DNA of 64,000 nucleotides from Blautia sp. (GTDB taxonomy: Bacteria > Bacillota > Clostridia > Lachnospirales > Lachnospiraceae). Position 1 is the first letter of the stretch. Each line of letters starts with the position of its first letter. A program made the position numbers and the translations under genes. Positions 43,880 through 53,180 of the stretch are shown here, piece after piece. The DNA lies in the NCBI GenBank assembly GCA_021772055.1, contig JAETNR010000004.1, positions 62,001 to 126,000 on the forward strand. The letters are read 5' to 3'. The notes under the pieces were generated by a model. It searched no databases. It had not been told where the DNA came from and was given only the letters and a program-made list of their open reading frames with translations.

Positions 43880-44968
43880 TTACTGGTTCAGCAAACGCTT
43901 CTCATATTCGTCAAAATTATATTCTCTCTGCTGGAAATTATTAAAACGGTTCGGCGCACTGCTCTGGGGTGTCCTGGGCTGCGCGGCCTTTAAAAGCTTG
44001 CGCTGCTTATGTTCTGCATCCAGCACACGAATGTCATCTAAAGTTTTGACTTTCTTTTTCATCCAACCTGTCAGGATCTTGTCTGCGTACTGGAAGCTGG
44101 GCTGGCCGGTCTGGAGCACGGTCCTGCTGCAGGCCTCCTGGATCAGATCCATGGTAAAACCGAAATCCTTAAGCCATTTGTCCATCAGGACGATCTCGCT
44201 GTCAATGGGGTTGCGGCTGCTGATCCCAAGGGCCTTCAGGATGGTAAAATATTCTTTGCTGTAGCGGGAGTTGGCCTCCTTGGCCATCTGAACCGTAGTG
44301 ATGCCGGCTTCTGCCCAGGCAAGCGCCACAGTCTCAATATAACGGATGCTCTTATGGTTCCGGCTGACGCAGTATTCGATCAGATATTCGATCAGATCGG
44401 CAGAAAGGCTGAGACCGTCATAAAAGAAGAGAATCTTCTGCATTTCTGTGGAGGTCAGGGTTTTCCCGAGGTATTGTTCCGCAATGTAGAGAAGCTGGAC
44501 AATATCTTCATTCTGCTTCAATTCCTGGATCCGGTCGGGGGTGAGGGCGGAAGGCTCGGGCTTCGGCTGGGAAGCATCTGCCGGATATTGCGGGGCCTCC
44601 CGGATCTCTATACTTTCAGAGGAAACAGGTTCTGTTTCTTTTGTATATGAGAAAGAAGATGCGGGAGTGCCGTTTATGGCCAGAATCGTAATTCCGCACA
44701 GCGTTTTCTCAGCGTCGTAATCCAGGGAAATCAGCTCCTGCTTTACCCAGTATTTCAGCGCACGAATCACGTCCCGCTCTGTACAGAGCAGGTTGTCAGC
44801 CATTTTCTCCAGGCTGAAGGAAATGGGGGCATTGGAGAGCATTCGCACAAGGTAGATATAAACCTTCACAAATTCCCCGTTTGCTTCCGGCATGAAACGG
44901 TCGATAAAGTAATTGGACAATACCGTAACTTCTGCTTTGGAAGAATTATGTAATGTAATCATATTCAT
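43880..44968 (-). CDS. DnaD-domain replication initiation protein
   Basis: A 362-residue protein. The N-terminal winged-helix region (about 1-95, MNMITLHNSSKAEVTVLSNY, EANGEFVKVYIYLVRML) and the C-terminal DnaB_2/DnaD-like domains (YLGKTLTSTEMQKILFFYDGL, YADKILTGWMKKKV) match the Clostridial fused DnaD form. ATG 44968 gives the usual N-terminus; a GTG at 44977 is also in frame. Bridges DnaA-opened DNA and the loader. The control region upstream carries many DnaA boxes. Confidence 0.9.
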   Translation of the reverse strand: MNMITLHNSSKAEVTVLSNYFIDRFMPEANGEFVKVYIYLVRMLSNAPISFSLEKMADNLLCTERDVIRALKYWVKQELISLDYDAEKTLCGITILAINGTPASSFSYTKETEPVSSESIEIREAPQYPADASQPKPEPSALTPDRIQELKQNEDIVQLLYIAEQYLGKTLTSTEMQKILFFYDGLSLSADLIEYLIEYCVSRNHKSIRYIETVALAWAEAGITTVQMAKEANSRYSKEYFTILKALGISSRNPIDSEIVLMDKWLKDFGFTMDLIQEACSRTVLQTGQPSFQYADKILTGWMKKKVKTLDDIRVLDAEHKQRKLLKAAQPRTPQSSAPNRFNNFQQREYNFDEYEKRLLNQ

Positions 44969-45009
44969 GAATATCACTCGCTTTCAAAATCCATTTGCTA
45001 AGTGCTCAC

Positions 45010-45018
45010 ATTATAGCA
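45010..45018 (-). promoter_or_regulatory. extended -10 promoter of the dnaD-dnaI-prs operon
   Basis: On the minus strand this reads TGCTATAAT, a perfect extended -10 element. The -35 region (TTCTCT at 17 bases) is weak, as expected for such promoters. Transcript start would be about 45003. The nearest DnaA boxes lie about 60-95 bases upstream. Confidence 0.65.
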
Positions 45019-45058
45019 CAACCATTTTCAAAAGAGAACCACTTTTTTCCTGCACAAT

Positions 45059-45325
45059 TCATCCACATTCTGAATGTGGATAATGTGGATAATGTGGAAA
45101 GAGAATTTCCTCCAATGATTATTGCAAACCTTTCAAAACCTGCAGAAATCAAGAATTTTGGAAGAAAATGAAGAATTTTGACGAAATAGAATGGAGAATT
45201 ATGTCAATCATATATTGTGGAAAAGAATCCACAAAGAGTGGGAGGAGGAAATGTGTATAAACCTGTGGATAATGTGGATAACTATGGTGAAACCCGATAA
45301 ATACGGACTTTTTGAATGTGTATAA
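45059..45325 (-). promoter_or_regulatory. DnaA-box cluster upstream of dnaD-dnaI-prs
   Basis: Six perfect 9-mers TTATNCACA, all in the same orientation on the minus strand: 45075-45083, 45084-45092 (tandem), 45252-45260, 45264-45272, 45273-45281 (tandem) and 45317-45325. One-mismatch copies occur at 45059-45067 (opposite orientation) and 45216-45224, with further near-matches at 45093 and 45351. The surrounding DNA is A/T-rich. No gene is present in 44978-45425. Confidence 0.85.
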
Positions 45326-45332
45326 AAAAATT

Positions 45333-45375
45333 TAAAAAAAAGCCACTGCCTGTGTAAAAAACACAGGTAATGGCT
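45333..45375 (-). terminator. murC terminator
   Basis: A 15-bp stem (45341-45355 with 45361-45375, two mismatched or wobble pairs) and a loop of five, followed on the minus strand by eight T. A second 8-bp hairpin (AATGGTTC with GAACCATT) lies between it and the murC stop. Confidence 0.85.
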
Positions 45376-45425
45376 GAAAAAGGCGGATGGTAGCAATGGT
45401 TCGGCCGAGACGGAACCATTAGGAT

Positions 45426-46805
45426 CTACTGCCCAAGGAGATGCTCTCCTATCTTAACCACGTCACCGGCACCCATGGTGATGAGCAGATCTCCCCTGGT
45501 ACAATGTTCCAGAAGGTAGTTTTCAATCTCATCAAATGTGGAAAAGTATTCGCAGGGAGTTCCCAGAGCCCGGATCTGTTTCATCAGATCTTCTGAGGAG
45601 ATTCCCAGAGTATCCGTTTCACGTGCAGCATAAATATCTGCCAGTACCACATGATCCGCAAGGGTAAGGGCCTTTGCAAACTCCGGAAGGAGCGCTTTTG
45701 TGCGGGAATATGTATGGGGCTGGAAAACGCACCAGGTTGTCTTGTGGGGATAATTCTTCGCTGCATGAAGGGTTGCCTCAATTTCGGTAGGATGATGGGC
45801 ATAATCATCAATGATGGTGACGCCGGCCACCTCGCCCTTATGCTGGAAACGGCGGTCTGTACCTGTAAAGCCGTTGAGGCCTTCCGTAATATCCTGCTCT
45901 CTGATATTCAGGAGCTGCGCCACTGCAATGGAGGCAAGGGCATTGGAAACATTGTGGATTCCGGGAACCTTCAGGCTGAAATGTCCGACCGGCATACCTT
46001 TGAAAAGTGCAGTAAAGGATGCGTGCCCGAATGCATCATAGGTAATGTTGCTGGCAGTATAGTCTGCTTCTCCTTCCAGACTGTAGGTGATAACCCGGCA
46101 GGGCAGATCTTTGATGATCTTTTCATAAGCAGGCGTATCCTTGTTGATGACCAGAGTTCCGTCTTCAGGAAGAAGCTCTGCAAATTTGCGGAAGGAATGG
46201 CGGATATCCTCAATATCTTTAAAGAAATCCAGATGGTCAGCGTCAATGTTCAGGATCACACTGATCTTCGGGAAAAAGCTTAAAAAGCTGTTGGTATACT
46301 CACATGCTTCCGTTAGGAAGGTTTCGGATCGGCCGACACGGATATTGCCCCCAATGGCAGGAAGAATTCCGCCTACACTGATGGTAGGGTCACAGTTTCC
46401 TGCCAGAAGAATGTGGGAGATCATGGATGTTGTCGTGGTTTTTCCGTGAGTACCGGAAACGGCAATGGGGGTATGGTAGTTGCGCATAATCTGGCCCAGA
46501 AGCTGGGCGCGGGTAAGCATGGGAAGCCCTTTTGAGGCTGCACAGGCAAACTCCGGATTGTCCGGATGAATGGCTGCGGTATATACTACCACCTGAACAG
46601 ATTCTTCTATATTAGATGCACGCTGCCCATAAAAAATCCTGGCGCCGCGTTCTTCAAGAGCTTTGGTCAGGGGGCTTTCTTTGGCATCGGAACCGGAAAC
46701 GGTAAAATTCTCTTCCAGAAGGATTTCCGCAAGACCGCTCATGCTGATGCCGCCGATGCCAATAAAATGGATGTGCAGCGGTTTATGAAAGTCTATCTGA
46801 TACAT
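45426..46805 (-). CDS. murC: UDP-N-acetylmuramate-L-alanine ligase
   Basis: A 459-residue Mur ligase. It starts MYQIDFHKPLHIHFIGIGG with the nucleotide-binding GIGGISMSGLA, then the ATP loop VSGTHGKTTTTSMI, the central LNIDADHLDFF and the C-terminal IDDYAHHPTEIEATL. It adds L-alanine to UDP-MurNAc in cell-wall synthesis. RBS AAGGAG precedes the start. It is monocistronic, with its own terminator. Confidence 0.97.
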   Translation of the reverse strand: MYQIDFHKPLHIHFIGIGGISMSGLAEILLEENFTVSGSDAKESPLTKALEERGARIFYGQRASNIEESVQVVVYTAAIHPDNPEFACAASKGLPMLTRAQLLGQIMRNYHTPIAVSGTHGKTTTTSMISHILLAGNCDPTISVGGILPAIGGNIRVGRSETFLTEACEYTNSFLSFFPKISVILNIDADHLDFFKDIEDIRHSFRKFAELLPEDGTLVINKDTPAYEKIIKDLPCRVITYSLEGEADYTASNITYDAFGHASFTALFKGMPVGHFSLKVPGIHNVSNALASIAVAQLLNIREQDITEGLNGFTGTDRRFQHKGEVAGVTIIDDYAHHPTEIEATLHAAKNYPHKTTWCVFQPHTYSRTKALLPEFAKALTLADHVVLADIYAARETDTLGISSEDLMKQIRALGTPCEYFSTFDEIENYLLEHCTRGDLLITMGAGDVVKIGEHLLGQ

Positions 46806-46899
46806 AATCTTAATCTCCTTGATTTTTTGTCCTTTTATTATACGCCCAATGAGCGGAAATGAAAAGTGTTTCTTTCAGAGGGGGGCTTTGCGGGGGGAC

Positions 46900-47065
46900 G
46901 GGCGGTCTGCATTTCACTGGGCAGGGAAGGGGCTGCGGGGCGGGGAAGGACACCTGTCTTAAGAGTGCTGCGGTTTCTAAGGCTCCTGCAAATGCAGCGC
47001 TCTTAAGACAGGTGTCCTTCCCCGCCCCGCAGCCCCTTCCCTGCCCAGTGAAATGCAGACCGCCC
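46900..47065. repeat. giant inverted repeat, copy B
   Basis: Arms 46900-46965 and 47000-47065 are 66 bp and perfectly complementary; five more pairs after one wobble extend the stem to 72 bp around a ~22-base loop. The outer arm core is shared with copy A (34009-34280), but ends differ and B lacks A's inner palindrome. The two short open frames inside the element on opposite strands give similar peptides only because the DNA is palindromic. The rest of 46806-47210 holds no gene. Confidence 0.92.
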
Positions 47066-47210
47066 TGATATTTCAAAGTTCTACTATACTTTTCGTGAGA
47101 TTCAAAGTATAATATAGGGCAGTGTCAGTATATAGAGGGTAATACGTCCATTTGCGCTGATACTCCTTTGGACGAAAAATATGTAAGATAAGAAGAGAAA
47201 GGATATTATT

Positions 47211-48569
47211 GTGAGAGACCGCATTTTTTCCGACAAACGATTTAACAGACAGCTTTTCAGGCTGGCTATGCCCATTGTGATTCAGAGCCTTATGCTTGCA
47301 TCTGTAGCGGCAGCCGATGCTTTTATGCTGGGAGGCGTGGATCAGAATTCCATGTCTGCCGTTTCTCTGGCATCGCAGATCCAGTTTATTCAGAATATGG
47401 CAATTTCAGCTATTGTGGCTGCTGCAGCTATTTTAGGCGCGCAGTACTGGGGGAAAGGCGACCGGGACACGATTGGAAAGATATTTTGCCTGTGTATCCG
47501 TATTTGTTTTTTGCTTTCCTTCGTTTTTTTTATAGGATGCGTTTTTTTTCCGCGTTATCTGATGTTTCTGTTTACCAATGAAGAAACGCTGATCGCTATC
47601 GGGATCCGCTATCTTCGGATTGCAGGATGGTCTTATTTGCTGACCGGGATTTCCCAGTGTTATCTTACGATCCTGAAAGTAACAGATCACACGGCAGATT
47701 CCGCAAAGATCAGTACTGCTGCAGTTCTCATCAATATTGTATTAAATGCGGTTCTGATCTTCGGACTTTTTGGAGTAACGGCTATGGGGGTTCAGGGTGC
47801 TGCCGTTGCCACACTGACAGCACGTGCGATTGAGCTTATCTGGTGTATCCTGCTGTCGTTAAAAAAAGGCTATATCCGTCTGAACCTGGGGGGACTTCTG
47901 AAGCGCTATCCTTTGCTGACAAAAGACTTTACCCGCTGTTTCCTGCCGCTTTTGGGTGCGTCACTTCTGTGGGGAATCGGGTTTACCTCTTATACCGCGT
48001 TCATGGGACATATGGGGACTGACGCAGCCGCTGCCAACTCCATCGCATCGGTTGTCCGTGACCTTGTATGCTGTATGTGCAACGGTATTTCCAGCGGCGG
48101 AGGCATTCTGGTGGGGAATGAACTTGGAGCGGGCAATCTGGAACGGGGAAAACTGTACGGTGACCGTCTGATGAAGATCAGCTTTCTTTTAGGGCTCGCA
48201 TCTACGGCGATCATGTTTGCGGTAACGCCCCTGCTCCTTAAGGCAGTCAGGCTGACGGATCAGGCACAGAAATATCTGCTGGGGATGATGTGTGTCATGG
48301 CTGTTTATATGATCGGCCGTACGGTCAATACAGTGATTATCAACGGTATTTTCGCCGCAGGGGGAGATACGATGTTTGATATGTACAGCCTTGTTGTTAC
48401 CATGTGGATGCTGGCAGTTCCGCTGGCTGCCCTGGGCTGCTTTGTGTTCCACTGGCCTGTGATAGTAGTATATGCATGTACCTGCCTCGATGAGGTCGGT
48501 AAAATTCCCTGGGTAATGCATCATTACAAGAAATACAAATGGGTGAAGGACCTGACGAGAGAAATGTAA
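47211..48569 (+). CDS. MATE-family multidrug/Na+ antiporter
   Basis: A 452-residue membrane protein with about 12 hydrophobic segments. The MATE fold shows in the two repeated halves (FRLAMPIVIQSLMLASVAAADAFMLG near the start; CFLPLLGASLLWGIGFTSY in the middle) and in NSIASVVRDLVCCMCNGISSGGGILVGNELG. It exports drugs or metabolites coupled to Na+ or H+; the substrate is unknown. Start is GTG 47211 after GAAAGGA. A strong terminator follows. Confidence 0.92.
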   Translation: MRDRIFSDKRFNRQLFRLAMPIVIQSLMLASVAAADAFMLGGVDQNSMSAVSLASQIQFIQNMAISAIVAAAAILGAQYWGKGDRDTIGKIFCLCIRICFLLSFVFFIGCVFFPRYLMFLFTNEETLIAIGIRYLRIAGWSYLLTGISQCYLTILKVTDHTADSAKISTAAVLINIVLNAVLIFGLFGVTAMGVQGAAVATLTARAIELIWCILLSLKKGYIRLNLGGLLKRYPLLTKDFTRCFLPLLGASLLWGIGFTSYTAFMGHMGTDAAAANSIASVVRDLVCCMCNGISSGGGILVGNELGAGNLERGKLYGDRLMKISFLLGLASTAIMFAVTPLLLKAVRLTDQAQKYLLGMMCVMAVYMIGRTVNTVIINGIFAAGGDTMFDMYSLVVTMWMLAVPLAALGCFVFHWPVIVVYACTCLDEVGKIPWVMHHYKKYKWVKDLTREM

Positions 48570-48590
48570 AATAGCAATAAGACGAGTTGT

Positions 48591-48638
48591 AAAATCCCGG
48601 CAGAGCTGCTGTGAGCGGCTGATCTGCCGGGATTTTTG
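48591..48638 (+). terminator. MATE gene terminator
   Basis: A perfect 14-bp stem (AAAATCCCGGCAGA with TCTGCCGGGATTTT) with an 18-base loop and a T-rich tail. Confidence 0.9.
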
Positions 48639-48816
48639 TCGGGCCGGGAAGTGACTGCCCCAATATTTGAAACCATATTTCAGAAAATATGTCGAAAAAA
48701 GTCAAAATATGTAAAAAATGCACAATAAAGGCGGCGAAAACATTTTGGATGCGTGATTTTCGTATACAATAATAATAAAAAAAGGAAAAAAGAGGGTAAA
48801 ATTATTGTAAAAAATG

Positions 48817-48845
48817 TTCACTATTCTGGTAGAGTATGGTATAAT
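48817..48845 (+). promoter_or_regulatory. glgC promoter
   Basis: TTCACT, a 17-base spacer and TATAAT, 31 bases before the ATG. The remaining 48640-48816 shows only A-rich sequence. Confidence 0.7.
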
Positions 48846-48876
48846 GTTGTAATCATAACATACAAGAGGTGATTGC

Positions 48877-50154
48877 ATGATCAAGAAAGAAATGATTGCC
48901 ATGCTTTTAGCCGGAGGACAAGGAAGCCGGCTGGGAGTTCTGACAGAAAAAGTGGCTAAACCGGCAGTCGCTTTCGGCGGAAAATATCGTATTATAGACT
49001 TCCCCTTAAGTAATTGCATCAATTCAGGCATAGATACGGTAGGTGTTTTAACGCAATATCAGCCATTGCGCCTCAATACACACATAGGGATCGGTATTCC
49101 GTGGGACCTGGACAGAAATGAAGGCGGTGTAACCGTACTTCCTCCTTATGAGAAGAGCTCCAATAGCGAATGGTATACGGGAACCGCCAATGCAATTTAC
49201 CAGAACCTGGATTATATGGAACAGTACAATCCGGATTATGTCCTGATACTTTCCGGAGACCATATTTATAAAATGGATTACGAAGTGATGCTGGATTTTC
49301 ATAAGGCGAATAAGGCAGACATTACCATTGCATGTATGCCCGTTCCAATGGAAGAAGCCAGCCGTTTCGGCATCATGGTAACAGATGAGACCAGCCGCAT
49401 TTTAGAATTTGAAGAAAAGCCTGAGAAGCCGAGCAGTAATCTGGCTTCCATGGGAATTTATATTTTTAGCTGGCGTGTTCTGAAAGAGGCCCTGATCGCC
49501 TTGAAAGACCAGAGCAACTGTGACTTTGGCAAACATATCCTTCCTTATTGTAAGGAACATGGGCAGAACCTTTTTGCATATGAGTACAATGGCTACTGGA
49601 AGGATGTGGGGACCCTGGGCTCCTATTGGGAAGCCAATATGGAACTGATCGACATTATTCCGGAATTTAATTTATATGAAGAATTCTGGAGAATCTATAC
49701 AAAAGGAGATATTATTCCTCCCCAGTATATTTCTAATGAGGCTGTGACAGACAGATGCCTTATTGGAGAAGGTGCTGAAGTTTACGGTGAAGTGCGCAAC
49801 TCCGTGATAGGTCCCAATGTTGTCATTGGAAAAGGCAGTATTGTGAGAGATTCCATTATCATGAGAAACTCCGTGGTAGGAGAGAACGTTGTAATGGACA
49901 AGGCCATCGTTGCAGAGGATGTTGTAATTGGCAACCAGGTTGTCCTCGGATGCGGTGAGGAAGCCCCCAATGTGTTGAAGCCGGCAGTATATGCTTTCGG
50001 CATTGCGACGATCGGAGAGAAGAGCGTGATTCCCGACAATGTAAGAATCGGCAAAAATACGGCCATATCCGGTGTGACGACTCCTGCGGACTATCCGGGG
50101 GGAATGCTGCCAAGCGGACAGGTAATTGCGGTAAAGGACGGTGATGAGGCATGA
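48877..50154 (+). CDS. glgC: glucose-1-phosphate adenylyltransferase, catalytic subunit
   Basis: A 425-residue ADP-glucose pyrophosphorylase that commits glucose-1-phosphate to glycogen. The nucleotidyltransferase signature [21 protein letters not shown] and substrate site FGKHILPYC are intact, along with [12 protein letters not shown] and [17 protein letters not shown]. The C-terminal third is a left-handed beta-helix (hexapeptide repeats such as [14 protein letters not shown]). RBS AGAGGTG is close to the ATG. It overlaps glgD by four bases (ATGA). Confidence 0.96.
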   Translation: MIKKEMIAMLLAGGQGSRLGVLTEKVAKPAVAFGGKYRIIDFPLSNCINSGIDTVGVLTQYQPLRLNTHIGIGIPWDLDRNEGGVTVLPPYEKSSNSEWYTGTANAIYQNLDYMEQYNPDYVLILSGDHIYKMDYEVMLDFHKANKADITIACMPVPMEEASRFGIMVTDETSRILEFEEKPEKPSSNLASMGIYIFSWRVLKEALIALKDQSNCDFGKHILPYCKEHGQNLFAYEYNGYWKDVGTLGSYWEANMELIDIIPEFNLYEEFWRIYTKGDIIPPQYISNEAVTDRCLIGEGAEVYGEVRNSVIGPNVVIGKGSIVRDSIIMRNSVVGENVVMDKAIVAEDVVIGNQVVLGCGEEAPNVLKPAVYAFGIATIGEKSVIPDNVRIGKNTAISGVTTPADYPGGMLPSGQVIAVKDGDEA

Positions 50155-51269
50155 GAGCAATCGGAATTATTTTGGCAGGCGGCAATAATAACCGTATGAG
50201 GGAGCTATCCAACAAGAGAGCAATCGCAGCGATGCCTGTGGGAGGAAGCTACAGAAGCATTGATTTTGCATTGAGCAACATGGCCAATTCTCATATCCAG
50301 AAGGTTGCCGTGCTGACACAATACAATGCCCGTTCCCTGAATGAGCATTTAAGCTCTTCCAAATGGTGGGATTTCGGCAGAAAACAGGGAGGACTCTTTG
50401 TCTTCACCCCTACGATTACCAAAGAAAACAGCCTGTGGTATCAGGGGACTGCAGATGCAATCTACCAGAACCTGAACTTTTTGAAGAACAGCCATGAACC
50501 CTATGCGGTAATCGCTTCCGGCGACTGTGTTTATAAACTGGACTATAACAAAGTTCTGGAATACCACATTGCCAAAAGAGCAGACATTACCGTGGTATGT
50601 ACCACCTGTAAAGATCAGAACGAAGTAGAACGTTTCGGCGTGCTTCGGATGAATGAGGACAACAGGATCGAAGAATTTGAAGAAAAGCCTATTGTTTCCG
50701 CTTATAATACGATCTCGGCAGGAATTTATGTGATCCGCAGAAGACAGCTTATTGAAATGATCGAGCGGGCTGCCATGGAGGGCAGAAATGATTTTGTAAG
50801 GGATATTCTGATCCGCTACAAAAATCTAAAGAGAATTTACGGTTATAAGATTGACAGCTACTGGAATAATATCTCCACTGCAGAAGCATATTTTAAAACC
50901 AATATGGATTTCCTGAAGCCGGAGATCCGGAATTATTTCTTCAAACAGGAACCTTCTATTAAGACCAAGATTGACGATCTACCGCCCGCGAAATACAATC
51001 CCGGCGCTGCGGTGAAAAACAGTCTGATCTCCAGCGGATGTATTATTAATGGTGTTGTGGAGAATTCTGTTCTGTTTAAAGATGTATTTATAGGCAATAA
51101 TTGCGTGATTAAAAATTCGGTAATTCTCAACAATGTTTATATAGGTGATAATACTCATATTGAGAATTGCATTGTAGAAAGCCGGGATACGATCAAAGCT
51201 AATTCGTATTACCGTGGCGACGGCGAAATTAAGATTGTTGTGGAAAAAAACGAGCGCTACAGCATATAG
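50151..51269 (+). CDS. glgD: GlgD regulatory subunit of glucose-1-phosphate adenylyltransferase
   Basis: A 372-residue paralogue of GlgC. The N-terminal nucleotide loop is degenerate ([22 protein letters not shown], lacking the GxGxRL and K-P-A-V residues), as known for GlgD, which needs GlgC for activity. The beta-helix end ([18 protein letters not shown]) is present. In Firmicutes the two form a heterotetramer. Start overlaps the glgC stop. spoVG follows 39 bases later, on the same strand. Confidence 0.94.
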   Translation: MRAIGIILAGGNNNRMRELSNKRAIAAMPVGGSYRSIDFALSNMANSHIQKVAVLTQYNARSLNEHLSSSKWWDFGRKQGGLFVFTPTITKENSLWYQGTADAIYQNLNFLKNSHEPYAVIASGDCVYKLDYNKVLEYHIAKRADITVVCTTCKDQNEVERFGVLRMNEDNRIEEFEEKPIVSAYNTISAGIYVIRRRQLIEMIERAAMEGRNDFVRDILIRYKNLKRIYGYKIDSYWNNISTAEAYFKTNMDFLKPEIRNYFFKQEPSIKTKIDDLPPAKYNPGAAVKNSLISSGCIINGVVENSVLFKDVFIGNNCVIKNSVILNNVYIGDNTHIENCIVESRDTIKANSYYRGDGEIKIVVEKNERYSI

Positions 51270-51308
51270 CTTTGGAATAGTGGCGAAAAAGGAAAGGGGA
51301 AAGCAAGG

Positions 51309-51590
51309 ATGAACATAACTGATGTACGCGTGAGAAAAGTTGCAAAAGAGGGAAAGATGAAGGCTGTTGTTTCGATTACCATTGATGAGGAGTTTGTAGT
51401 ACACGACATCAAGGTGATTGAAGGGGAAAAAGGCCTCTTTATTGCGATGCCCAGCCGTAAGGCAACGGATGGAGAATATCGCGATATCGCGCATCCAATC
51501 AATTCTGCTACAAGAGACCGGATCCAGACCATAATTCTGGAGAAATACCAGGAAGTCATGGCAGAAGAACCGGAAGCGGCTGCGGAGTGA
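51309..51590 (+). CDS. spoVG: septation regulator SpoVG
   Basis: A 93-residue SpoVG, an RNA/DNA-binding regulator of septation and sporulation-linked processes in Firmicutes. It begins [26 protein letters not shown] and has [23 protein letters not shown] and [11 protein letters not shown], which are diagnostic. Length is normal. AAAGGGGAAAGCAAGG gives the RBS. It is probably co-transcribed with glgCD and ends at the terminator at 51641. Confidence 0.96.
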   Translation: MNITDVRVRKVAKEGKMKAVVSITIDEEFVVHDIKVIEGEKGLFIAMPSRKATDGEYRDIAHPINSATRDRIQTIILEKYQEVMAEEPEAAAE

Positions 51591-51640
51591 TCCGTATTTT
51601 CCGTCTGCAGGAAGAAACGCAGCATTTTATGATAAGTGTC

Positions 51641-51678
51641 AAATACGGTGTCCCGGGGTATGGGACACCGTATTTTAT
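51641..51678 (+). terminator. glgCD-spoVG terminator
   Basis: A perfect 14-bp stem (AAATACGGTGTCCC with GGGACACCGTATTT) and T-rich tail. Confidence 0.93.
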
Positions 51679-51719
51679 TGGTAAATGTTACATACTTGTT
51701 ACAAAATATAAATAAAATA

Positions 51720-51749
51720 TTGATTTTTTAATATAGTATGTGTTATACT
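51720..51749 (+). promoter_or_regulatory. promoter for the 3D-domain protein
   Basis: TTGATT, an 18-base spacer and TATACT, 37 bases before the ATG. Confidence 0.65.
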
Positions 51750-51786
51750 TAACCTGCGGAAAATCATAACATTCTGGAGGTTATTT

Positions 51787-53079
51787 ATGAAGATAAAGAG
51801 AATTCTTTCACTGTTGCTTGCCGGTGTTTTGACTGTTTCCATTGGGACTTCTGCATGGGCTTCCACAGAAGATGAAATCGCTTATGCGAGGGAACAGAAG
51901 CAGCAGGCGGAAAACGGACTTGCACAGACCGAGGCATCCATTAGCAGCCTGGAAGGCAAGAAACAGGAGCTGGAAAGCTATCTGGCGAATCTGGATGCCC
52001 AATATCAGGAATTAACGAACAGTCTGGCAGAGCTTGATGCAGAAGCATCCGCAAAGAAGAAAGAACTGAAGCAGGTAAAAAAAGATTTGGAGAAAGCCCG
52101 TAAGACTGCCCAGAAGCAGTACGAAGCTATGAAGCTGCGGATAGTTTATATGTATGAGAATGGTGGAGGCACCATGCTGGAACGGCTGCTATCTGCCAAA
52201 AGCATTGCGGATTTTTTGAATCAGGCGGAAAATGTATCGCAGCTTTCCCAATATGACAGAGACATGCTGAGAAAATATGAGGAAATCCGGGAAAACGTCA
52301 AAGAACAGGAACAGCAGGTGATTGAGGAAGCCAATGCCATAAAGGCGCTTCAGGAAGAAAAAACAGCGAAGCAGCAGGAAGTGCAGGCAATGGCGGAAAG
52401 CACAAGCGCGGATATTACTACATATGTGAATGAAATCAGCGCTACAAGAGCAGAAGCCAGTGCTTTGATGGCAGAAATCAATCAGGCGGACAACAATATT
52501 TCTGCACTGCTGGAGCAGGCAGAAGCAGAAAAAGCCGCAGCGGCCGCAGCAGCAGAAGCGGAGAGAGCAGCGGCAGAGGCAGAAAGAGAAGCTGCCCAGG
52601 AAGTTCCGGAAGAGGAGGAAAGCCAGAGCATGGCCGAATATGACCCGGAAACAGATACCACAGAATCCTCCAGCAGTTCCACAAGCAGTGCAATCATTGT
52701 GGAAGAAGAGGATGACGAGGATGAGGAACGTTACAGAGATTCCTACGATGGCAGCACAGGCGGGGATGCCTGGGAGGAAACCTCTTCCGGCTCCGCTCAG
52801 GGAACCTATCTTGGAAATTTCCGTCTTACCGGCTACTGTAACTGCGCACAGTGCTGCGGAACTGCCGGAAATGCAACTGCCAGCGGTGTGATGCCTACCT
52901 CCGGCCATACAGTTGCCATGGCAGGAGTACCTTTCGGAACCCAGCTTTCCATCAATGGTACTATTTATACAGTAGAAGATTTGGGAACACCCTATGGTCA
53001 TGTTGATATTTATTTTGACAGCCATGAGGCAGCTTTGAGCTTCGGTTCCCAGTACGCAGATGTGTATCAGGTAAATTAA
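51787..53079 (+). CDS. secreted coiled-coil / 3D-domain cell-wall protein
   Basis: A 430-residue exported protein. Signal peptide (MKIKRILSLLLAGVLTVSIG, cut after AWA), a long PcsB/CwlO-type coiled coil (about 30-280, with YENGGGTMLERLLSAKSIADF), an Ala/Glu-rich and Ser/Glu-rich linker, and a C-terminal 3D domain (GNFRLTGYCNCAQCCGTAGN, then TVEDLGTPYGHVDIYFDSHEAALSFG) with its three aspartates. The 3D domain is a double-psi beta-barrel found in lytic transglycosylase-like and resuscitation-type enzymes. It probably cleaves or remodels peptidoglycan. Confidence 0.92.
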   Translation: MKIKRILSLLLAGVLTVSIGTSAWASTEDEIAYAREQKQQAENGLAQTEASISSLEGKKQELESYLANLDAQYQELTNSLAELDAEASAKKKELKQVKKDLEKARKTAQKQYEAMKLRIVYMYENGGGTMLERLLSAKSIADFLNQAENVSQLSQYDRDMLRKYEEIRENVKEQEQQVIEEANAIKALQEEKTAKQQEVQAMAESTSADITTYVNEISATRAEASALMAEINQADNNISALLEQAEAEKAAAAAAAEAERAAAEAEREAAQEVPEEEESQSMAEYDPETDTTESSSSSTSSAIIVEEEDDEDEERYRDSYDGSTGGDAWEETSSGSAQGTYLGNFRLTGYCNCAQCCGTAGNATASGVMPTSGHTVAMAGVPFGTQLSINGTIYTVEDLGTPYGHVDIYFDSHEAALSFGSQYADVYQVN

Positions 53080-53100
53080 AGAGAGACGGGGAAATCCGGC

Positions 53101-53139
53101 AAACAAAAAAGATGGCTGTCACAGCCATCTTTTTTGTTT
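53101..53139 (+). terminator. bidirectional terminator between the 3D protein and the GGDEF-EAL gene
   Basis: The segment is a near-perfect palindrome, AAACAAAAAAGATGGCTG mirrored on the right, with T tract after the stem on both strands. Confidence 0.9.
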
Positions 53140-53180
53140 GCTGTAAACTGCAGCCCGGCAGGAGGACAATCTGATGAAGG

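Noticed and set aside
45059..45325. Chromosomal origin (oriC) at the DnaA-box cluster
   Set aside because: No dnaA, dnaN or other origin genes are near, and gene strand bias does not invert here. A regulatory cluster fits better, although GC skew was not computed.
46810..47076. Open frames inside the giant repeat on both strands
   Set aside because: The peptides from the two strands are nearly the same because the DNA is an inverted repeat; no RBS or codon bias supports translation.
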